A DNA stretch of 11,541 nt from NCBI GenBank assembly GCA_018610125.1, contig JAHEOI010000129.1, forward strand, positions 1-11,541, in the 5' to 3' direction. Below are positions 6,098 to 11,541 of the stretch, piece by piece. Every line of letters begins with the position of its first letter. Positions within the stretch are counted from its first letter, which is position 1. The notes below the pieces were generated by a model that searched no databases, was not told the origin of the DNA, and saw only the letters and a program-made list of their open reading frames with translations. The DNA is from Verrucomicrobiota bacterium. Its GTDB lineage: Bacteria; Verrucomicrobiota; Verrucomicrobiia; Limisphaerales; JAHEOI01. Made by a program: the position numbers and the translations under genes.

Positions 6098-7018
6098 ATG
6101 CTGCGTTTGATTATGTCACGAAGCCGCCGCCTGCAGAGCAATCATCGGAAGGTAAGAGCGTTTACGCTGATCGAGCTCTTAGTCGTCATTGCGATCATCG
6201 CGATCTTGGCGTCTCTTCTTCTACCGGCCTTGAATGTCGCCAAGCAAAAGGCCGAGAACATCAAATGCGTCAGTAATTTGAAGCAATTGACGCTGGCTTG
6301 GCAGATGTATGCGCACGATCACAACGGTCTCCTCACAAGGGCAGGGAATCGAACCACCGAAAAGTATTCATGGGTTCAAGGATGGCTTGATTTCGACCCA
6401 AATAATCCGGCCAATACAAACGTCAACCTCCTGATTGATGATACCCCAGGGCCGAACGGCCCTGCGTTCGGACCTTATCTCGATCAACCCGAAGTCTACA
6501 AATGCCCGGCGGACAACAGTGCCGTGACCGTTGAAGTGCAGGGTGGGAGACGGACCAGGCGTATTCCGCGAGTACGAAGCATGGCAATGAGCCAAGCGTT
6601 GGGAGGTCCTTTATCGGGGCAGTGGCTCCCTCAGCCGCCGTTTAAGGTGTTTAGTAGGCAATCCGAAATTATCGATCCGCCCCCCAGTGAGCTATGGATA
6701 CTGATGGATGAGCATCCGGACAGCATCAACGCCGGCGGCTTTGGAAACAGGATGGTGACCAGCGGGGCCAAAACCCGCATTGTGGATTTCCCGGCAAGCT
6801 ACCACAACGGGGCCGGAGGGATCGCCTTTGCCGACGGTCACGCCGAAATTCATGAATGGCAAGACCCGCGCACAAAACCCCCGGTCGATTACGACAACAA
6901 CCTGGAACTGAATGTCCCTTCGCCATTCAACGCGGATATGGCTTGGCTATCACGACACACATCGAGCCTGGCGGAGGAACATCGACGAAACCTCCGTCGG
7001 GGAGATTCAGGGAAATAA
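6098..7018 (+). CDS. Pseudopilin-like protein with canonical H-X9-DG motif
   Basis: A 306-residue protein of the same family as the minus-strand pseudopilin. A basic leader (SRSRRLQSNHRKVR) is followed by the cleavage site A21|F22, Glu at mature position 5 (E26) and a hydrophobic helix FTLIELLVVIAIIAILASLL. Residue -1 is Ala and not the classical Gly. NIKCVSNLKQLTLAWQMYAHD (54-74) matches the paralogue closely. The family's C-terminal motif is complete: H236, nine residues, D246-G247 (YHNGAGGIAFADGHAEIHEW). Y135-K-C-P-A-D matches the usual YxCP(A/S)D element before the variable middle. The ribosome site for ATG 6098 is weak; ATG 6113 is possible. It heads a same-strand series with the large secreted protein (52 bases downstream) and the lyase-like gene, so it probably belongs to that operon. 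Confidence 0.88.
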   Translation: MLRLIMSRSRRLQSNHRKVRAFTLIELLVVIAIIAILASLLLPALNVAKQKAENIKCVSNLKQLTLAWQMYAHDHNGLLTRAGNRTTEKYSWVQGWLDFDPNNPANTNVNLLIDDTPGPNGPAFGPYLDQPEVYKCPADNSAVTVEVQGGRRTRRIPRVRSMAMSQALGGPLSGQWLPQPPFKVFSRQSEIIDPPPSELWILMDEHPDSINAGGFGNRMVTSGAKTRIVDFPASYHNGAGGIAFADGHAEIHEWQDPRTKPPVDYDNNLELNVPSPFNADMAWLSRHTSSLAEEHRRNLRRGDSGK

Positions 7019-7070
7019 GCTAGGGGTTAGCGCGAAACAGGTGAGAAGCTTAATAACGAGACTCGGTTTT

Positions 7071-7463
7071 ATGAAATATACGACTACTTTTTATCGCTTT
7101 CGACACTGCAGACAGATTGGCGCCCCCGTCATGGCAGGTGCCATTTGTTTCCTTTCAGGTTCAGCCTTCGGCCAGCCAGAGGAGGCCGGCACGACGGTAA
7201 ATGGGTTCCAAGACAAATTTGAAGGATCCGAGTTGAATTCCAACTGGATAGTGGCCAATACCGGAAACGCGAATGACATTTACCAAGTTAAGACGTTCCG
7301 GCTAGGGGAGCTCGCGCGGGTTTGGCAGGGCTCACTGCCGGCTCTCTCTCCGCGGAAGCGACATTCGAGTGCGATTATTTCTTACTCAAGGCCGAAGGGT
7401 TGCCCGAGATTACAGTCGAGCCGCCGGCCATTCCACCCAAACCCCCGGTCATTAGCAATCTGA
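7071..7463 (+). pseudogene. N-terminal fragment of the large secreted LamG/CBM protein (frame broken)
   Basis: The gene begins at ATG 7071 with a signal peptide (CRQIGAPVMAGAICFLSGSAFG|Q). Then VNGFQDKFEGSELNSNW opens a LamG-like domain, matching VNGFQDDFKGTRDTGW of the second copy (residues 472-487 of the frame at 7322). The match fades after NANDIYQVK. From about 7316 the sequence homologous to the second copy is in another frame (RAGLAGLTAGSLSAEATFEC against RTGFAGITASSNGGLANFEV), and this frame reads on into unrelated residues to 7463. The stretch VKTFRLGELAR resembles RVNEFGTTDLAR in the second copy, so the loss may have happened in two steps, about 36 and about 95 codons. The rest of the protein is the next entry. 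A longer reading from 6912 would overlap the pseudopilin gene and is not likely. Confidence 0.7.
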
Positions 7464-9568
7464 AACCCGCTGAGAACGTGCCGTTTGCACCCGCCGATCA
7501 AGGGATAACGTTTACCGTTACATCCGAGGCCAATAAGGTTCACCAAGAGGATATTCAAGTGACGTTGAATGGCGAGGACCGCTCCGGCGACCTCGAAGTC
7601 ACGGGCTCTTCAGGTAACCGCGACGTCCGCCTCACCGGCTTAATGCAAAATCAGTCGTTTAAGGCAAAAATCGTTGTCCAGGATTCCCAAGGGCTCATGT
7701 CGAGCAAACGCTTTCGGTTCGCAACGTTTAACAGGGAAAACTTTATTTTTGAAGCTGAGGACTTTAATTTTGGGGACGGTAAATTTATTGATGATCCCGT
7801 ATTATCAGCCAAGCTTGGCGGAGAGCCAAACAGCTACTTCGATAAAATCGGCGTCCCGAAAGTCGATGAGTTTGATATCAATAAGTCCGGCGATCACTTT
7901 TACCGATTTTCGTCCGACCCGAATGCCTTAGAGAGTGATGAGGCAGTGGGAACGTCACCCACCGGCGACTTCCTTCGGCAAAAGTTCCGGGAGGCCAAAG
8001 AGAAGGATTCCAATATCGATGATTTTGACGTTACTGCCGTGGTAGCGGGGGAATGGCTTAATTATACGAGAACGTATCCGGAAGGAAACTTCCAGGTGTT
8101 CGTACGCGCCATGAGTCAGCCTTTTCAGGCGAGATTGGATTTGGTGACCAGTGACCCGACTCAACCCGAGCAACAGACCCTCCCCGTCGGGAAGTTTCGA
8201 CTTGAAGAGAGTCCAAACGGGAATCCGTATCAATTTCTGCCGTTGACCGACCCTTTTGGGAACGAAGTGGTCCTCGATTTTCCTGGGGAAGTTCGCACGC
8301 TACGGGTCACTGCGTTAAGCAGTGGATTTCGGCCGAATTTTTACACGCTTGTTCCGGCTGACCCGGATACCGCGGCCCAACCGTATCTTAGCACGGTCAA
8401 ACCAACGCCGGGGGCAAAATCGGTGACGCGCAGGCCCACAATAAAAGCCGTTCTTGTTGAAAACGGTACCGAAATTGCACAAGAGAGTCTCAAGATCACC
8501 CTCAACGGCGATGAGCTCACTAGCGAAGCCGACCTCTCGGATCTGACTGCCGGAATCGAAATGCTGCTATCGCCGAAGCAATTATTGAAGGCAGAAGCCG
8601 CTCATAAGGTGGTTGTAAGCTTTGCTAGGGAATCAGGGCCGGACCAGAGGGTTCGCAGGCAGTGGGAGTTTATGACAGGCAACTTTCCGAGTCTCGCTAA
8701 AGGCGACAAGCAGCCGAGTGAAATCGGGAGTCAAGTCAATGGCTTTCAGGATGATTTCAAAGGGACAAGAGATACAGGTTGGGTGCCCCGCGGTCCTGGT
8801 GGTGACGTTTACACTCAGGAAGGGGGCCGCCTCAAGGTCGAGTCGGCTAACGGCAACCCGAATCACCTCCTCTACGAGGGAAGTGAATACAATCAAAGTA
8901 AACAGGAGATTCTGGCCCGGATACGGGTGAACGAGTTCGGCACCACGGATTTGGCGAGGGCCGGGGTGGGAGTCGGAGTGAGCTCAAGCAACAGCCAAGG
9001 TATTAATCTCTTCTTTCGCGATTTCGATCAAGACGGCGTGGAAGGGCGGCAATTCAAGCTGCTTGACGATAACCGCGCGTGGGGGCCACCCGGCGTCGAC
9101 ATCGATTGGAAGAATGACAGTTGGTATTGGCTTCGGTTACGACAAGACAATAGCACCCCGAGCGACGGCAACAATATCCACGCGAAAGTATGGCGGGCAA
9201 ACGGCACGGAAGCCGAGCCCGAAGAGTGGGAGATGAATTGGTCTCGCGAAGGCCGAACCGGCTTCGCCGGAATCACAGCCTCAAGCAACGGCGGCCTCGC
9301 CAATTTCGAAGTCGACTATGTGCTTATTAAGGCGGAAGGATTGCCTGAAATAACGGTTGAAAGCCCGCTGGTTATGCCGTCGGATAAGGCTCAGCCAACC
9401 GTCCAGATCCAGCGTGAGGACGACAAAGTCATCCTCACCTGGTCAACGGACGCGACGTTGCAGTCCGCGATCAGTCTCGAAGGGCCCTGGCAAAACCTCC
9501 CTGATGCCACAAGTCCACATCGTGTCACCATCAAAGGTTCCCAAAAGTATTTTAGGCTCGTTCAATGA
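7322..9568 (+). CDS. Large secreted LamG/Ig-like/CBM6-like protein with C-terminal anchor-like domain (main frame)
   Basis: This 748-codon frame is the body of the gene that starts at 7071. Its TTG at 7322 is only formal; homology to the second copy begins six codons before it, and a stop in this frame at 7289-7291 bars further extension. In order: tail of LamG-like copy 1 (1-33), Ig-like domain 1 (about 41-136, IQVTLNGEDRSGD), a carbohydrate-binding CBM6-like region (about 141-346, FIFEAEDFNFGDGKFIDDP, VVAGEWLNYTRTYPEGNFQV), Ig-like domain 2 (about 353-453, LKITLNGDELTSE), complete LamG-like copy 2 (about 471-680) and the C-terminal domain (about 693-748, KVILTWSTDATLQSAISLEG ... YFRLVQ). 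The FEAEDFN-GEWLNYTR style is frequent in verrucomicrobial exported proteins. It probably binds polysaccharide. No catalytic motif is visible. Its stop overlaps the start of the lyase-like gene. Confidence 0.8.
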   Translation: MAGLTAGSLSAEATFECDYFLLKAEGLPEITVEPPAIPPKPPVISNLKPAENVPFAPADQGITFTVTSEANKVHQEDIQVTLNGEDRSGDLEVTGSSGNRDVRLTGLMQNQSFKAKIVVQDSQGLMSSKRFRFATFNRENFIFEAEDFNFGDGKFIDDPVLSAKLGGEPNSYFDKIGVPKVDEFDINKSGDHFYRFSSDPNALESDEAVGTSPTGDFLRQKFREAKEKDSNIDDFDVTAVVAGEWLNYTRTYPEGNFQVFVRAMSQPFQARLDLVTSDPTQPEQQTLPVGKFRLEESPNGNPYQFLPLTDPFGNEVVLDFPGEVRTLRVTALSSGFRPNFYTLVPADPDTAAQPYLSTVKPTPGAKSVTRRPTIKAVLVENGTEIAQESLKITLNGDELTSEADLSDLTAGIEMLLSPKQLLKAEAAHKVVVSFARESGPDQRVRRQWEFMTGNFPSLAKGDKQPSEIGSQVNGFQDDFKGTRDTGWVPRGPGGDVYTQEGGRLKVESANGNPNHLLYEGSEYNQSKQEILARIRVNEFGTTDLARAGVGVGVSSSNSQGINLFFRDFDQDGVEGRQFKLLDDNRAWGPPGVDIDWKNDSWYWLRLRQDNSTPSDGNNIHAKVWRANGTEAEPEEWEMNWSREGRTGFAGITASSNGGLANFEVDYVLIKAEGLPEITVESPLVMPSDKAQPTVQIQREDDKVILTWSTDATLQSAISLEGPWQNLPDATSPHRVTIKGSQKYFRLVQ

Positions 9569-10995
9569 AGACGAGGTCAAGGTTCCTTTTAAGCGTTTGG
9601 ACGGGAATAGTCGCGGTATTCCTCCTGGGAGAGGGAGAGAGTGAAACTGGAGAGGCCACGGTGGCAAAGCCGAAACTATATCGGAAAGTCAAAATTCCGC
9701 GGCGTCTACTCCAACGTGCGCCCGCCAACGCAGGGGGCCACTTGTATGGCGGCGATATCAGGATGGGGGACCTGACTGGAAACGGACGAGCCGATTTCGT
9801 CGTTTTCAGAAATACCGAGCCGCTTGGAATAAAGCCTTGCTTCGTAGGCGCTTTTTCAGGAAAGGGTAAGTCCCTTTGGCATCATGGCAAAGGCGGCAGT
9901 CAGCCTACCCGCCCTGGGTCGGTGGCGATCCATGACATTGATGCCGATGGCCGGAGTGAGGTGATCTCCTTGTTTGTCGATCGCGAGCGTTCCGCCGGTC
10001 GAGGGAGTTTCGCGAATATCGCGCTCCAGGTGCGAAACGGGTTAAATGGAAGCATAGAGAAGCAAGCGAGGCCTAAGGCGCTGACGGCTTGGGATACGAG
10101 CGAGGCCGGAACCCATGGTAACTGGGCCCACCAACGAATTGTGATCGCCAATCTAAGGGGTAGACAACAGCCGCAGGATTTCGTGATTAAGCTCGGATAC
10201 ACCTACCTCGCATTTGACAATGAGCTGAATGTTTTGTGGTCTCATCGCGTGCCCGAGCACGATCGGTTTGAGCACTGCTCCTATATTCCTGCAGTGGGCG
10301 ATGTCGACGGGGATGAGGCAGACGAAGTCTACGGCGGCCATGTACTCATTGACGATACGGGAGAGCGGATCTGGTATCAGATCATGGCGCATCAAATGGA
10401 CTCTGTTGCGGTCCGCGAATGGGATGAAGGCAAGACAAGATTAATTGCCTCTGGTTGGGGACAGGTTCTGAACAGCAAAGGAGAACCGATTATCAAGCTC
10501 GGCAAGGAACTGGTGCCGCACGGACAAGAGGTTCGTGTAGCTGACTTCAGCTCACGGCTGCCCGGGCCTGAAATGATGCTCCGTTACAATGGTCACCGCC
10601 CAAGCGTCATGCTCGTTAGCAACGACGGAAGGGTGATCCGAAAGTTTGATATTAATCCAACACCCAACAATACAGGTCTCGATGCTGTCTATTGGGAGGG
10701 TTCAGGGCGCCCGGCAATGTTGGTCAACGGGTCCAGTCTTTGGACTCCGAAAGGCCGGCGCGTTGCGACCATGCCGGAGTTACCCGATCTGGTGGGACCT
10801 ACAGATGCAAACCGAACAATGGCTTGGTACCATGTGATCCCGGCGAACGTATGCGGAGATAAACGGGAAGAGGCGATCCTGTTTAACCCATGGGATCGAT
10901 ACGTGTTCATCTATACACCAAAGCCGCTTCGCGACCATCTCTTCTCGGATTACACGCCCGGACCACGCCAGTACAACGTTCAATTAATGGATTGA
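9565..10995 (+). CDS. Rhamnogalacturonan lyase-like FG-GAP beta-propeller protein
   Basis: A 476-residue exported protein with signal peptide FLLSVWTGIVAVFLLG at 7-22. Repeated FG-GAP-like calcium loops mark a beta-propeller: DLTGNGRADFVV (69-80), DIDADGRSEVI (124-134), DVDGDEADEVYGG (246-258). The run DEVYGGHVLIDDTGERIWYQ followed by AHQMDSVAV, and the end YTPGPRQYNVQLMD, resemble rhamnogalacturonan lyases of the PL11 type, which cut pectin backbone at rhamnose-galacturonate links. The length is below that of usual PL11 enzymes (about 600 residues), and I cannot confirm catalytic residues, so a non-catalytic propeller is possible. ATG 9565 overlaps the previous stop as ATGA, with only a weak ribosome site, which suggests translational coupling to the secreted LamG/CBM protein. 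It lacks the C-terminal domain shared by the two large proteins. Confidence 0.7.
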   Translation: MKTRSRFLLSVWTGIVAVFLLGEGESETGEATVAKPKLYRKVKIPRRLLQRAPANAGGHLYGGDIRMGDLTGNGRADFVVFRNTEPLGIKPCFVGAFSGKGKSLWHHGKGGSQPTRPGSVAIHDIDADGRSEVISLFVDRERSAGRGSFANIALQVRNGLNGSIEKQARPKALTAWDTSEAGTHGNWAHQRIVIANLRGRQQPQDFVIKLGYTYLAFDNELNVLWSHRVPEHDRFEHCSYIPAVGDVDGDEADEVYGGHVLIDDTGERIWYQIMAHQMDSVAVREWDEGKTRLIASGWGQVLNSKGEPIIKLGKELVPHGQEVRVADFSSRLPGPEMMLRYNGHRPSVMLVSNDGRVIRKFDINPTPNNTGLDAVYWEGSGRPAMLVNGSSLWTPKGRRVATMPELPDLVGPTDANRTMAWYHVIPANVCGDKREEAILFNPWDRYVFIYTPKPLRDHLFSDYTPGPRQYNVQLMD

Positions 10996-11076
10996 ATCTT
11001 AGGTGTAGGCGATCCGTTGATCGTAAGGGGCTGTGACAGTCGATATCGAGGACCCATCCCATCCGACGGTCAGCAA

Positions 11077-11095
11077 CCTCCGGCAAAGCCGGAGG
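11077..11095. terminator. Perfect 8-bp GC hairpin, operon end or IS200 right end
   Basis: CCTCCGGC and GCCGGAGG pair perfectly around AAA. It lies 81 bases after the stop of the lyase-like gene and 42 bases after the transposase stop on the other strand. With no T run on either side it is a weak terminator candidate; it fits better as the recognition hairpin at the right end of the IS200-like element. It could do both. Confidence 0.45.
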
Positions 11096-11109
11096 CTTGA
11101 GTTAGCGTG

Positions 11110-11126
11110 AGCCGCTCAAAGCGGTT
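11110..11126. repeat. Second small hairpin of the IS200-like end
   Basis: AGCCGCT and AGCGGTT pair (one G-U) around CAA. A related third hairpin, GGCGCT/AGCGTC around CGA, sits at 11141-11155 inside the last codons of the transposase. Together with 11077-11095 they form an evenly spaced series. Confidence 0.5.
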
Positions 11127-11137
11127 GGTTGTTACCG

Positions 11138-11506
11138 TTAGGCGCTCGAAGCGTCAAACATCTCAGTTTGATCGAGGCGTCGGTCTTCTTTCTCCTGCTC
11201 TTGGATGTAACGGCGCACAGCCCCCTCGTTCTTGCCTACCGTCGACACCCGGTAGCCTCTTGCCCAAAAGTGCTGACCCACAAAATTGCGCCGCCGTCCT
11301 GCGTAGACTCGCGCGATGGGAATCGCACTCTTGCCCTTGATAAATCCCACTACTTGCGAGCCCGCATACTTCGGCGGGATCGATATCAGCGCATGCACAT
11401 GATCAACCATCAAGTGTCCCTCCACGATCTCGGATCCCTTTCGCGTAGCCAAAAATTGGCTGGCCCATGTTGTCTTGCCCCCCGCTGACACCCTCGAATA
11501 TCGCAA
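11138..11506 (-). CDS. tnpA: IS200/IS605-family Y1 transposase TnpA, N-terminus abnormal or cut by the window
   Basis: The protein carries the HUH motif as H36-V37-H38 in MVDHVHALI, then ISIPPKYAGSQVVGFIKGKS, RRRNFVGQHFWARGYRVSTV and the catalytic-tyrosine helix VRRYIQEQEKEDRRLDQ. These are standard for IS200-type single-strand transposases. Family members are usually near 140-150 residues with the HUH motif near residue 60. Here it is only 36 residues from the TTG start, and the open frame continues to the right edge. The residues before FLATRKGSEIVEGHL (SEGRPPLRYSRVSAGGKTTW) do not resemble the usual N-terminal strand (HxVWxPKYRR), so the 5' part seems deleted or replaced and the protein is probably inactive. 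Confidence 0.8.
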   Translation of the reverse strand: MRYSRVSAGGKTTWASQFLATRKGSEIVEGHLMVDHVHALISIPPKYAGSQVVGFIKGKSAIPIARVYAGRRRNFVGQHFWARGYRVSTVGKNEGAVRRYIQEQEKEDRRLDQTEMFDASSA

Positions 11507-11541
11507 GGGCGGACGCCCTTCAGAACACCAGCCCTCGAAGG

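Larger units (their letters stand above)
11071..11541 (-). mobile_element. Partial IS200/IS605-family insertion element
   Basis: A Y1 transposase gene on the minus strand is followed by a cluster of three small hairpins (11077-11095, 11110-11126, 11141-11155). IS200/IS605 elements have subterminal hairpins in place of inverted repeats and make no target duplication, which fits. A further perfect hairpin, AAGGGCG/CGCCCTT at 11505-11520, lies at the 5' side of the transposase frame and could be a second end. The element may run past the right edge; its exact ends are not determined. Confidence 0.6.

Noticed and set aside
6912..7070. Longer start at 6912 for the large plus-strand exoprotein
   Set aside because: It would overlap the pseudopilin gene by more than 100 bases and bury the signal peptide that begins at ATG 7071.
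11040..11049. Palindrome TCGATATCGA after the lyase-like gene
   Set aside because: A single 10-base palindrome with no partner site is expected by chance and lacks a loop for an RNA hairpin.

Overview
The window looks like a piece of a Verrucomicrobiota genome, or a close PVC-group relative. The evidence is indirect: two H-X9-DG type pseudopilins with the FTLIELLVVIAIIAILA start, very large secreted proteins made of LamG-like domains and calcium-binding DxDxDG (thrombospondin type 3-like) repeats with the linker style ETGTGEFVGxxDTGTDP, a FEAEDFNFGDG carbohydrate-binding-like module, and a C-terminal LQSA...GPW...FRL domain. No rRNA or tRNA marker is present, so the phylum is an inference.

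Layout. Positions 1-549 (minus) hold the N-terminal part of an unrecognised, possibly membrane-anchored or secreted protein that runs off the left edge. Positions 550-917 are an intergenic stretch with a long imperfect inverted repeat and one tiny possible ORF. Positions 918-4879 (minus) are a single roughly 1320-residue LamG/TSP3 protein that the sequence splits into two reading frames by a one-base loss near 1920. It is preceded by a pseudopilin gene (4934-5779, minus). A 318-base divergent promoter region follows (5780-6097). On the plus strand there is a second pseudopilin (6098-7018), then a large secreted multidomain protein (7071-9568) whose first LamG-like domain is broken by deletion and frame change near 7285-7320, then a gene overlapping it by ATGA (9565-10995) for a rhamnogalacturonan-lyase-like FG-GAP propeller. 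The right end (about 11071-11541) is part of an IS200/IS605-type element with hairpins and a Y1 transposase on the minus strand.

How it may work together. Two back-to-back cassettes each start with a pseudopilin and continue with a very large exported adhesive protein. One adds a probable pectin (rhamnogalacturonan) depolymerase. The two large proteins share the same short C-terminal domain. The simplest reading is an exported polysaccharide-binding and degrading locus, with pseudopilins linked to export or surface assembly. Both large proteins carry a lesion in this sequence and an insertion element lies next door, so the locus may be decaying, may be variable, or may contain an assembly error in the one-base case.
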